From assembly GCF_900167535.1 (NCBI RefSeq), contig NZ_FUYE01000001.1:496001-560000 (forward strand): a DNA stretch of 64,000 nt. Reading direction: 5' to 3'. Of the stretch, positions 52,875-60,551 are shown piece by piece. Origin of the DNA: Prosthecobacter debontii. Its GTDB lineage: Bacteria > Verrucomicrobiota > Verrucomicrobiia > Verrucomicrobiales > Verrucomicrobiaceae. The number at the start of each line of letters is the position of its first letter. Position 1 is the stretch's first letter. A model generated the notes under the pieces. That model made no database searches. It was not told where the DNA came from and was given only the letters and a program-made list of their open reading frames with translations. The position numbers and the translations under genes were made by a program.

Positions 52875-53972
52875 TCAATGCCGATTGCGCAACGCGGCGC
52901 GGATCATCAGCACCTCACCGACATTCTCGGCCGTGAGCAGTCCGATGAGTCGGCCCGTGTTGGCATCCACGACGGGCATCATCGGGCAGCTCGTGGCGCG
53001 TAGGCGCTCCAGGCCTTCGCTCAGGCTGACGGCGCTGGTCACGGAGTCAGGGCAGATTTCCAAGACCTCCTCGGCAGGGTGCAGCGGTCCGTGCTCGGAG
53101 AGGGCGGATACGAGTCGATTGCGACTCAGCACGCCGAGCAGATTGCCCCCGGCATCCAGCATGGGGAAATCCTGCTGAGAACCCGACAGCAGCAGATCCA
53201 CGGCATCCCGCAGTGTGGCGTGCTGGGGCAGGGTATGAAACTCCGTCATCATGGCATCCCTCACCCGCAGGCCATGAGTGGCTTCGTCTTGCGTGACGGC
53301 GGCGGCTTCCTGGCCCGCAGCCATGAAGATGAAGAAAGCGATGATCATGAGAATGGGGTGGAAGTGGCCCGACAGAATCATCCACAGTGCGACCGAGAGC
53401 GCGATGCCTTGGCCAATCGTCGCCGCCCAACGGGTGGCACGACCGTAGTCGGTGAACATGGCCAGGAAGGCCCGCAGCACACGGCCTCCATCCATCGGGA
53501 AGGCGGGCACCATGTTAAACACCACCATGATCAGATTCCACTTCATGAGGTTTTCCCAAAAGTGTCCGGTTTGTGCAAACTCCAGGTCGGGTTTCAGCAC
53601 TCCCTTGATGCCGATGGCTAGCCAGATAGCGGCGGCGATGGCGACATTCACGAGAGGGCCACAGACCGCCACGACGAGCTCATGCGTCGGCTTGCGCGGC
53701 ATGCGTTCCAGGCGGGCCACGCCTCCAATCGGCAGGAGCGTGATATCTGGCGTGCGGATGCCATAACCGCGAGCGGCAAAGACATGCCCAAACTCATGCA
53801 GCAGGACACAGAGGAAAGCCGAACTGACAAAGAGGATGGCTTCGATGGCACCGCTAGCTCCATGGCCTCCGCCCATGCCCTGGAGAGCGACCAGCAGCAG
53901 CAGAATGAAAAACGTGAAGTGAATGCGAACTTCCGTGCCTGCCACTGTCGCAATTTTCAGGGACCATTTCAT
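52875..53972 (-). CDS. Site-2 protease-type M50 metallopeptidase with CBS domains
   Basis: 365 residues. Multi-pass protein with the zinc-binding HEFGH at residues 59-63 (HExxH) and the second motif NMVPAFPMDGGRVLRA, whose Asp completes zinc coordination. Hydrophobic segments surround both motifs. The C-terminal ~130 residues hold a CBS-domain pair (RDAMMTEFHTLPQHATLRDA, PMMPVVDANTGRLIGLL), which usually binds adenylate ligands and regulates activity. M50B-type proteases cleave membrane-embedded substrates, often anti-sigma factors; the substrate here is unknown. Convergent with the CvfB-like gene. Confidence 0.92.
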   Translation of the reverse strand: MKWSLKIATVAGTEVRIHFTFFILLLLVALQGMGGGHGASGAIEAILFVSSAFLCVLLHEFGHVFAARGYGIRTPDITLLPIGGVARLERMPRKPTHELVVAVCGPLVNVAIAAAIWLAIGIKGVLKPDLEFAQTGHFWENLMKWNLIMVVFNMVPAFPMDGGRVLRAFLAMFTDYGRATRWAATIGQGIALSVALWMILSGHFHPILMIIAFFIFMAAGQEAAAVTQDEATHGLRVRDAMMTEFHTLPQHATLRDAVDLLLSGSQQDFPMLDAGGNLLGVLSRNRLVSALSEHGPLHPAEEVLEICPDSVTSAVSLSEGLERLRATSCPMMPVVDANTGRLIGLLTAENVGEVLMIRAALRNRH

Positions 53973-54008
53973 GGAGCCCTATAAACATCACTTGGAAGAA
54001 AAAGCAAA

Positions 54009-54037
54009 GGGTGCCTGGAGAAAGTCTCCAGACACCC
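54009..54037 (-). terminator. Rho-independent terminator after the barrel-like gene
   Basis: 13-bp stem gggtgcctggaga / tctccagacaccc with a single G-U-type mismatch and a 3-nt loop. On the minus strand the stem is followed by TTTGCTTTTTCTT. It ends the gene at 54097-55017 and separates it from the M50 protease gene. Confidence 0.88.
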
Positions 54038-54096
54038 CGCTCATCAACTGCAAACCAAAGTGATAAAAGCGGCCCGACCTACAGGCCGCGACTAAC

Positions 54097-55017
54097 TCAG
54101 AAGCGGATGCACACATCCACCGTGAAGCGATCCTCGGTCAGGCCGTGGGGCTCGATGATGGCTTTTTCATACGCAAAGCCGAGGTCCACATTGTTCAGAA
54201 TCCGTGAGCGGAAGCCGACACCGAGGGTGCCTTGGGTCACGCCATTGGCTTCACTGGAGCCAAAGTTGATGACGTCATATCCCTCGGTATCTAGCCCGAT
54301 GTTGTTACCATCATCCAGCACGGTGTAGGCGTTGAACGCTACGAAGGGGATGAACCAGCGGCAGGTGTAGTAGTCCGCCATCATGCTGTAGTGAAGGAAG
54401 GTGCTGTTTTCATCCGTGTTGTTAGGTAGGCGAACGCCGAGGTTGCTGGAGAGGTGGAAGTCTCCGAAACCCTTCTGCGCTGCGATGAACAGATCCCACT
54501 CACCACCCCCGCGGCCTTGGAAAACCTCACGGTCACCGGTCGGGATCTTGAAGGTGAACCCAGGTGTCAGGATGAACTGGCTGGCTTCATCATCGATGAC
54601 TGCATATTTGAAGCCCAAGGCCAGATCCATCCAGCCTTCAGGATTGGCAATCGCATCGTTCTGAATGTCGAAGTAGCCATCCTGAGTAGCGATGAAGGCT
54701 AAGCGATCGGTGATGGCATAGCGGATCTGCATGGCGTAAAGTTGGGCATTGCCGCCACCGAGGAATTCATCGTCGATGTTATGATAGACAAAGACGGGAC
54801 GAATCTCCGAGCGGATAACCGCATCTTCATGGAAGAAGGGGTTGGCTACTGGAGCGATCGTGTGTTCTTTCCAGCTTACCGCTTCCACCGGCACGGTGGG
54901 CGCTTTGCCAGAGAGAGCCGGAGTGCCAGCCTGAAGAGCACTGATGAATGATAGGGCTGCGCATGAAGTCAGACTGAGACGACGCAACCAACGACGGGAG
55001 TGAGTTTGTGGGTCCAT
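54097..55017 (-). CDS. Outer-membrane beta-barrel-like protein
   Basis: 306 residues from ATG at 55017 (MDPQTHSRRWLRRLSLTS, signal peptide ending at about LQAG). An earlier in-frame start (55092) adds 25 residues before the signal and is rejected. The mature sequence has alternating hydrophobic/polar strands with aromatic ends (AQLYAMQIRYAITDRLAFIA, GWMDLALGFKYAVIDDEASQ, LSSNLGVRLPNN) and ends in an aromatic FTVDVCIRF typical of outer-membrane barrels. No family name can be assigned; the closest pattern is transporter/porin-like barrels. It stands as its own unit with a terminator behind it. Confidence 0.65.
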   Translation of the reverse strand: MDPQTHSRRWLRRLSLTSCAALSFISALQAGTPALSGKAPTVPVEAVSWKEHTIAPVANPFFHEDAVIRSEIRPVFVYHNIDDEFLGGGNAQLYAMQIRYAITDRLAFIATQDGYFDIQNDAIANPEGWMDLALGFKYAVIDDEASQFILTPGFTFKIPTGDREVFQGRGGGEWDLFIAAQKGFGDFHLSSNLGVRLPNNTDENSTFLHYSMMADYYTCRWFIPFVAFNAYTVLDDGNNIGLDTEGYDVINFGSSEANGVTQGTLGVGFRSRILNNVDLGFAYEKAIIEPHGLTEDRFTVDVCIRF

Positions 55018-55147
55018 GGTTAAACCAAAGCATCGTAATCCCCGATGCGATGCGCTTGGTTTGTCATTCACTGAGCACCTGTTATGCGGCATTGATCAAA
55101 AAAAGTGGCCGACAGGTCTATGGCGCAAGATTTACCTCATCAGGGAT

Positions 55148-55182
55148 GGGCTTGATCAGCAGGGGGGATGCCGATCAAGCCC
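55148..55182 (-). terminator. Hairpin after the GreA/B-like gene
   Basis: 10-bp perfect arms gggcttgatc / gatcaagccc with a 15-nt loop, 19 bp beyond the stop at 55201. The T-run is weak, so Rho-independent termination is only likely. Confidence 0.6.
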
Positions 55183-55200
55183 CAGATGAGCCATGCGACT

Positions 55201-55461
55201 TTAACCGGCTGCACGGCTTTTTTCGACATCGAGAATCCGCATGGGGATGGACTGATCGCGGGTGCGCACCGTCACCACATCGCCTTGGCGACGATGCAGC
55301 ACAGCCTTTGCCAGAGGCGCGTCAGCCGAGATGCGGCCGCTCAGGACATCCGCTTCATAGTTGGGCACGATTTGGATGATGAGCTCCCGTTCATCGACAG
55401 GCAGTTCCGCCTCCTGCAAAGCACGCAGGTGGACTCGGTCATAGTAGAGAATCTTGTTCAT
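55201..55461 (-). CDS. Stand-alone GreA/GreB C-terminal-domain (Rnk-like) protein
   Basis: 86 residues. The whole protein corresponds to the FKBP-like C-terminal domain of GreA/GreB: the motif ISADAPLAKAVLHRRQGDVV matches ISxxSPLGxALLGKKxGDxV in Gre factors. The N-terminal coiled coil that enters the RNA polymerase secondary channel is absent. Related short proteins such as Rnk bind RNA polymerase and compete with Gre factors, so a modulatory role is plausible. ATG at 55461; no Shine-Dalgarno motif. Confidence 0.75.
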   Translation of the reverse strand: MNKILYYDRVHLRALQEAELPVDERELIIQIVPNYEADVLSGRISADAPLAKAVLHRRQGDVVTVRTRDQSIPMRILDVEKSRAAG

Positions 55462-55852
55462 GGTCTGTAGCGGTTATGTGTGGAGGATCAGGGCGTGGAC
55501 ATGCAGCGCCTGTTTCTTTACAGGGGTGAAATCAAAGAAAGTTAGGCCGACGGGCCTGGGCAGCTCAGGGGTGCGAGTGGGGAAATTCCTGAATCAGGCG
55601 AGATGGTCTCAGGGATAGAGCCTGAGACATGGCTTGGGCCGGTCTCGCATGGAATTTCTCTGCGGATGCGGGCAGGCTCTCGGAGCTGCAAAGAGTCGCC
55701 CGCTTAAGCCCGGCTTGCCACGAGGCGGTGGCACCGGACCGCACGCGTGCCCATCCCTGCTTTGAGGGAAGTGGCTGAGTAGCGTGCCGGTTTGGATTTC
55801 ATTACAACCTCGAAAATAACTCAAGATGAAATGAAAGCAAGGTCTTCGTTAT
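55462..55852. other. Intergenic region with a repeat element
   Basis: 391 bp with no gene supported. Contains one copy of a ~67-bp repeat (55668-55734) whose other copy lies at 57582-57647. The sequence between the repeat and the HPP stop is A/T-richer. Confidence 0.5.
55668..55734 (+). repeat. Intergenic repeat, copy A
   Basis: Shares gcgggcag and, 32 bp on, a 35-bp core (55700-55734) with 57613-57647 at 30 of 35 positions (ccgctta-gcccggct-gcc type). Same orientation as copy B. Probably a dispersed intergenic element. Confidence 0.5.
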
Positions 55853-56587
55853 TCAGCGTGTGCAATGAATGTTAGGTCGTGAATCGGTCGGCTGCTTCCG
55901 CGAGGTTTGAGAGGTCTGCCTTCGCGATAAGATCTGGCAGAGACGCAGTAAATCGTCTTCCGTGATGTCCACAAACGAGTCGAGGCTCTTGAGGGCATGA
56001 ACGATCTCTTCGTGGGTGGGTTCCTGAGGCGTCGGAGCCGTAGGTTGAGCGGCTTTTGGCCGCACCCATTTGGCGGGATAGCGCCGCCAGCGGAAGGCCG
56101 CATTCAACAGGATGGCTAAGAGGACCATCCACAGGGCGTTGATCAGAATGGGCCAGACGATGAAGCCAAATCCCAGCTCGCGGATCATGGGGCCTCCGAT
56201 GACGGCGGTGAGTGCGGTGGCTCCTCCGGGCGGGTGGATGCACTTGAGCTGATGCATGGTGCCTATGGCTAGACCGACAGCCGCCGCTGCGGCCAGCTCG
56301 GGAATGGGGATCCAACCTGCACAGAGCACCCCGATGAGGGCTGAGAAACCATGCCCCGCAATGACGGGCCAAGGCTGAGAGAGCTGACCGTGCGGCACGG
56401 CGAAGAGGAGCACCGCAGTGGCTCCCATGGAGCCCACGACGAAGTGGCGGCCGAGACCATCCAGTCCCCAACGCCCAAGGGTGATCAGAATCCAGATGGA
56501 GGCGATCCCTCCGAGGGTGGAGATCAACTTTTCCTTCAGACTCACCTCACTGAGTTCAACGCCTAGCCATTCTCTCCAAGTCTGCAT
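55853..56587 (-). CDS. HPP-family integral membrane protein
   Basis: 244 residues with four to five membrane segments; residues ~1-170 are the HPP domain (IASIWILITLGRWGL, FVVGSMGATAVLLFAVPHGQ) with the defining CIHPPGGATALTAVIGGP motif. A short C-terminal cytoplasmic helix follows (EEIVHALKSLDSFVDITEDD). In cyanobacteria an HPP protein was linked to nitrite transport; the function here is not established. Divergent from a MarR-family gene with an inverted-repeat candidate operator between them. Confidence 0.85.
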   Translation of the reverse strand: MQTWREWLGVELSEVSLKEKLISTLGGIASIWILITLGRWGLDGLGRHFVVGSMGATAVLLFAVPHGQLSQPWPVIAGHGFSALIGVLCAGWIPIPELAAAAAVGLAIGTMHQLKCIHPPGGATALTAVIGGPMIRELGFGFIVWPILINALWMVLLAILLNAAFRWRRYPAKWVRPKAAQPTAPTPQEPTHEEIVHALKSLDSFVDITEDDLLRLCQILSRRQTSQTSRKQPTDSRPNIHCTR

Positions 56588-56631
56588 TTAAGTGGCAAAG
56601 CTGAGGTGAAATCATATCTTCTCACGATTGT

Positions 56632-56644
56632 ATCGTATTACGAT
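56632..56644. promoter_or_regulatory. Candidate MarR operator
   Basis: Palindrome atcgta-t-tacgat between the HPP (starts 56587) and MarR (starts 56696) genes, next to a consensus TTGACA hexamer on the minus strand (56651-56646). MarR proteins usually bind such inverted repeats between divergent genes. Confidence 0.45.
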
Positions 56645-56695
56645 TTGTCAAATATACTCCCGGTTTGGCACGGTTATTGTTTGCATACGTGCGCG

Positions 56696-57124
56696 ATGCG
56701 CCAGGAACGCCCGATCACCCAGGCTCAATATGAGCACCTAGCTACCTTCCGGTTTGCCATGCGCCAGTTTCTTCGGTTCAGTGAAACGGCTGCTCAGGAG
56801 GCCGGTGTCACACCGCAGCAGCACCAGGCCTTGTTGGCCATCAAGGGCTTTTCTGTGGCCGGTCGCATGACGGTGGGTGAGCTGGCAGAACGTCTCCAGA
56901 TCACGCATCACAGTGCCGTGGGGCTTGTGGATCGGATGGTGACGGAACATCTCGTGACACGACAGACTGACCCTGTGGATCGCAGACGTGTGCATGTGGT
57001 GCTGACACGGCGCGGAGAGCGCGTGCTGGAGAAGCTCTCCTATGCTCATCGCGACGAGCTCCGACGCATCGGGCCTGGAATGCGTGAGTTGCTGGATCGC
57101 TTAAACGTCGAGCAAGGGGGATGA
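56696..57124 (+). CDS. MarR-family transcriptional regulator
   Basis: 142 residues from ATG at 56696; the frame is open 30 codons further upstream, but that part overlaps the promoter region. The winged helix-turn-helix is clear: GVTPQQHQALLAIKGF, MTVGELAERLQITHHSAVGL and VDRMVTEHLVTRQTDPVDRR, with a wing VHVVLTRRGERVLEKLS. MarR proteins are dimeric repressors that usually control their own gene and a divergent neighbour. That makes the HPP gene the likely target. The ligand is unknown. Confidence 0.88.
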   Translation: MRQERPITQAQYEHLATFRFAMRQFLRFSETAAQEAGVTPQQHQALLAIKGFSVAGRMTVGELAERLQITHHSAVGLVDRMVTEHLVTRQTDPVDRRRVHVVLTRRGERVLEKLSYAHRDELRRIGPGMRELLDRLNVEQGG

Positions 57125-57138
57125 AAATTGGAGTCGAC

Positions 57139-57459
57139 TCAGCCGCCAGGTCCTTCATCGGCTCGGATGGTGGCGCATTGATAACCCGGGTAGCTCTTGG
57201 CCAGTTCATGCAGCGCTGTAGCGAGAGCATCTGTGCGTGAGGTGGCGGTGACATGGCATTCAGACTGGACGGACACAATGCCAAAGACGGCCTCGCGAGT
57301 CAGGGTGGCGGTGACTCTCCAGCACAGGGCAGTGCCTGGGCGCGGGTGAGTTGACGCCGTGGGCCCCACGGAAAGTGACTGATTTGAGCGAGGGCGGAGA
57401 TCTTTGACTGCTTGGAGCAGCCTTTGGAAAAGAGTTGGGGCAGGGGATAGGACATCCAT
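57139..57459 (-). CDS. Hypothetical small protein
   Basis: 106 residues from ATG at 57459 (MDVLSPAPTLFQRLLQAVKD). It has an alpha/beta look with a C-terminal ALATALHELAKSYPGYQCAT stretch but matches no family that I recognise. It is convergent with the MarR gene, 14 bp away. No signal or membrane segment. The frame is open further to 57489. It could be a chance frame; the regular hydrophobic pattern is the only support. Confidence 0.35.
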   Translation of the reverse strand: MDVLSPAPTLFQRLLQAVKDLRPRSNQSLSVGPTASTHPRPGTALCWRVTATLTREAVFGIVSVQSECHVTATSRTDALATALHELAKSYPGYQCATIRADEGPGG

Positions 57460-57866
57460 GGTGGACATCCGCATGCGGGTGGGATTCATGACCAGAAAAG
57501 GGAAGTGCGAACAGGCTCTCGCGAAAGAGCATGATGTGGACGCAGAAGAGGCAGTGGGTGATGTGATTCAGGCTGGGGTCTGCGGGCAGTCCTGGAAGCA
57601 CACCTGGACTGTCCGCTTACGCCCGGCTGGCCCCGAGCCTGTGGCACAAAGACGCTCCCATACACTTCGCCGCCAGGATGGTGCGGCGATGGCTGTGAAG
57701 CGTCTCTTTTCTCATGATTAAGGGCTAGTGTGCCGTATCTATGCTGCAGATGCAAGCTTTCCTGCCGGATTGATTTTTATTGGTTAGGCGGACCTGTGCG
57801 GGATGACGAAAAAAGCTTTGCGGTCCGGGCTTGAATCGAGGGCATGTCACGCCTAGCAAATGCGGC
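57460..57866. other. Intergenic region upstream of exonuclease III
   Basis: About 407 bp without a supported gene, apart from one copy of the repeat seen at 55668-55734. The exonuclease III promoter should be here; no obvious consensus was found. Confidence 0.5.
57582..57647 (+). repeat. Intergenic repeat, copy B
   Basis: gcgggcag (57582-57589) followed 31 bp later by the 35-bp core at 57613-57647 that matches copy A (55700-55734) at 30 of 35 positions in the same orientation. Confidence 0.5.
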
Positions 57867-58625
57867 ATGAAACTCTCCACCTGGAACGTCAACGGCATCC
57901 GTGCCTCCCTCAATAAAGGCCTGCGTGAATACCTGCTGAGCCATGATGCGGATGTGATCTGCCTCCAGGAAACCAAGGCGGAAGAAGCGCAGGTGGATCT
58001 CAGTTTCCTCACCGGTTATCAGGCCATCTGGAACAGTGCCGAAAAGAAAGGTTACTCAGGCACCTGCATCCTCAGTCGAGTGCCGTGGAAGAGCCCTTCA
58101 TTAGGCATGAGCTTGGCCGATCATGATCGCGAAGGGCGGATGATTACCGTGGAGTTTCCTGACTTTTATTTGGTCACGGTTTATACACCAAACAGTCAGG
58201 CGAAGCTGGCCCGTCTGCCCTACCGCCTACAGTGGGATGAGGCCTTCCGCGCCTATCTGAAGGGGCTGGAGAAAAAGAAGCCGGTGCTGAGCTGTGGAGA
58301 TCTGAACTGCGCTCACAAAGAGATCGATCTGGCCAACCCGAAATCCAATCGCATGAACCCGGGTTTTAGTGATGAAGAGCGTGCGAGCTTTACCCAACAC
58401 CTGGAGGCAGGGTTTCTGGATGTGTTTCGTGAGTTCGATCCGTCACCAGGTCGCTACACGTGGTGGACTCAACGCACCCCGGATGCGCGGGAAAAGAACA
58501 TCGGATGGCGTTTGGACTACTGGCTGTCTTCCGCAAGCTTGCGTCCGGCCATCACATCCTGCAGGATTCGGGACGATGTCCGTGGCAGCGACCACTGCCC
58601 GGTGGAAGTTGTTGTGCAACCCTGA
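57867..58625 (+). CDS. xth: Exodeoxyribonuclease III (AP endonuclease family)
   Basis: 252 residues from ATG at 57867, chosen because MKLSTWNVNGIRASL is the canonical start. Catalytic signatures: N7 in WNVNGIR, E35 in CLQETK, the GDLNCAHKEIDLANP segment, the WTWW-type YTWWTQRTPDAREKNIGWRL stretch and the C-terminal GSDHCPV with the active-site His. The enzyme removes abasic-site damage in base excision repair (3'-5' exonuclease and AP endonuclease). Length is normal for the family. Followed 24 bp later by a MORN-like gene, possibly co-transcribed. Confidence 0.95.
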   Translation: MKLSTWNVNGIRASLNKGLREYLLSHDADVICLQETKAEEAQVDLSFLTGYQAIWNSAEKKGYSGTCILSRVPWKSPSLGMSLADHDREGRMITVEFPDFYLVTVYTPNSQAKLARLPYRLQWDEAFRAYLKGLEKKKPVLSCGDLNCAHKEIDLANPKSNRMNPGFSDEERASFTQHLEAGFLDVFREFDPSPGRYTWWTQRTPDAREKNIGWRLDYWLSSASLRPAITSCRIRDDVRGSDHCPVEVVVQP

Positions 58626-58649
58626 GCCTGACTCTGAATCCCTTTTTCC

Positions 58650-59048
58650 ATGAAGCCATTCCTCTTGAGTTTTCTGATTTTGACGGCCGCTACTCCCCTA
58701 GTTTTGAGGGCTGAGGACGCGCCGAAATCGGTCGCGGAAGTGACCTATAAAGAGCTGAAGTGGGAGGATGATGTGTATTTCCTCAATGGCCAACCCTTTA
58801 CCGGCGTAGCGAAGGATAAATTCAAGAGTGGCAGCCTGAAAGGGGAGTATCCCTTCAAAGAAGGCCGCTTGCATGGGGTGGTGAGGGAGTGGTGGGAAAA
58901 CGGTCAGCTCTCCACTGAGACGAACTTTGACAATGGCAAGCGCCACGGGCTGAACCGTTATTGGTCCCAGTCAGGCCAGCTCATGAAGGAGCAGGTCTAT
59001 GATCATGACCACTCTGTCAGTGAGAAGCACTACGAGGTGAAGGACTGA
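58650..59048 (+). CDS. Exported MORN-repeat-like protein (YwqK-like)
   Basis: 132 residues with a signal peptide (PFLLSFLILTAATPLVLRA). MORN-type repeats follow: DDVYFLNGQPFTGVAKDKF, GEYPFKEGRLHGVVREWWEN and TNFDNGKRHGLNRYWSQSGQ. This is the YwqK-type layout, sometimes named a toxin-immunity-like family, although no toxin gene is nearby. It ends 6 bp before the convergent gene at 59055. The role is unknown; exported MORN proteins are common in Verrucomicrobia and Bacteroidetes. Confidence 0.75.
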   Translation: MKPFLLSFLILTAATPLVLRAEDAPKSVAEVTYKELKWEDDVYFLNGQPFTGVAKDKFKSGSLKGEYPFKEGRLHGVVREWWENGQLSTETNFDNGKRHGLNRYWSQSGQLMKEQVYDHDHSVSEKHYEVKD

Positions 59049-59054
59049 GCTTTT

Positions 59055-60290
59055 CTATTCAGACTCCAGGCGGCCGCTTTTATGGCGGAAGCCCTGAATG
59101 GTACCCTGGCCGAGGTCCATGTTATACATTCTCTTGAGATCCTCCAGCTCCAGGATCACCCAGGGGATGAGCGGGTTGGCACCGTTCTTGGTGTAAACCA
59201 GATCGTCCGCCAGATAGATGCAGGAATGGTAGGCATTGCCCTTGGCATTGATGAACATCAGCACGTCACCGAAGCGGTAGGGCCCCTCGATCTGTTGGAA
59301 ATTCTCCAGCACGGCGCTGGAGGCCAGATGGGAGTCGAGATAGTAGTCCTGGGCGGTGAAATTGAAGAAATTCAGTGTGGTCCAGTGGCAGTCGGGAAAG
59401 CGGATGTGCGTGGTGAAGTCATCCGCAGGGAAGGTGTAGAGCAGCTTACGCGGCAAGGCGGGGAGCACATGCAGAAGGTCCAGGTAATCGATTCCCGGTT
59501 GTGCGGCTGTGGCTTGGAAGAGGGGCTCCAGTTCCTTCCGGCGCAGATTTAACCCTGTGGACCAGTAGTCCAGCATCTTCTGGATGTCCGTTTTGGGATT
59601 GATCTGGAGGCGGGCGATGAGGGTGCGCGTGCGGGTGAGCTTCTTTTTGATGAATTGAGCCTCGGAGGCGGACTGAGCCATGCCAAGCAGCATGGGGATG
59701 TCACTGAAGGCCAGGGTGTCTCCCCGTTCATAAGAGAGGTGGCGGATGATCGCCACGAGGTCTTCTCTAAGGCCGGAGTTTTTCGCCCAGGAATCCACAT
59801 CGCCACCGAGGAAAAAGATGGGATATTCGTAAAATTCATTGAAGGGAAAACTAGCTAGCTTGGCGTAAATGCGCTGGCGATCGATTTTATTCATCGCCTC
59901 CAGCAGAGCAGAGCTTGGAAAGAGATTGACGATTCCGTTGCGGCGAATGACGCCTCGTGGATTGAAGAGAGGGCTGACGAGGTCGTTTGAGAGTTCCGTA
60001 TCGGAAATAAGCCGCTCAAATTCCGTAAATTCCGATTCTGGGATCCTCCAGCGGGTCTGAGTATCGGGTGTGGGCGCACGCGAGACGACGGAATCAGGGG
60101 CCTCCAGATAAAAGTAATAGCATTGCAACTTGCCCCAGGGGCCTTCTTTGGTGAAGAAGCTGCTGTCAGGCTTTAGGTTATCTTCCTGAGCATGAGCTGT
60201 ATCCGCAGGCAGAGTGAAGAAAAGCAAAGCCACACTGAGAAGGCTCAGTGTGACAAGCGCATTTCGATGAGGTTGGAATGGCTTTCGCAT
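59055..60290 (-). CDS. Exported protein with NlpC/P60-like C-terminal segment
   Basis: 411 residues with a signal peptide (ALVTLSLLSVALLFFTLP, cleavage near AHAQ). Residues ~40-280 are mostly helical with no recognised family. The last ~110 residues resemble an NlpC/P60-type cysteine peptidase: C301 in PDCHWTTLNFFN, the GDVLMFINAKGNAYHSCIYL strand with H355, and a VYTKNGANPLIPWVI loop. In NlpC/P60 enzymes the pattern is Cys followed by a GD-x-x-F and then an HVGIY His, which is what is seen, with a longer inserted region. Peptidoglycan hydrolysis is therefore a possibility, not a certainty. Convergent with the MORN-like gene. Confidence 0.6.
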   Translation of the reverse strand: MRKPFQPHRNALVTLSLLSVALLFFTLPADTAHAQEDNLKPDSSFFTKEGPWGKLQCYYFYLEAPDSVVSRAPTPDTQTRWRIPESEFTEFERLISDTELSNDLVSPLFNPRGVIRRNGIVNLFPSSALLEAMNKIDRQRIYAKLASFPFNEFYEYPIFFLGGDVDSWAKNSGLREDLVAIIRHLSYERGDTLAFSDIPMLLGMAQSASEAQFIKKKLTRTRTLIARLQINPKTDIQKMLDYWSTGLNLRRKELEPLFQATAAQPGIDYLDLLHVLPALPRKLLYTFPADDFTTHIRFPDCHWTTLNFFNFTAQDYYLDSHLASSAVLENFQQIEGPYRFGDVLMFINAKGNAYHSCIYLADDLVYTKNGANPLIPWVILELEDLKRMYNMDLGQGTIQGFRHKSGRLESE

Positions 60291-60551
60291 AGGGCTGGGG
60301 ACTGACTAACAAACCTTTGAGACGGTCTCTGGCAACCTTGGAGTGATAAAGCTTTGGCGTATCGAAAGGTTTCTATCCTTTGTTGGTTGGCTAGTCATTG
60401 CTTAGCCTTGCGCAAGCCATCGTCTAATAGCCGGATAGCGGCAAATCAGATCAAAATTTGAGAGCAAAATAAATCAGCGGAGACCTCCACTCCTCTGACC
60501 ACCTGTCAGGCAACAGGTGGAAAACACTCCCAAAAACTCGATCTGACCACC

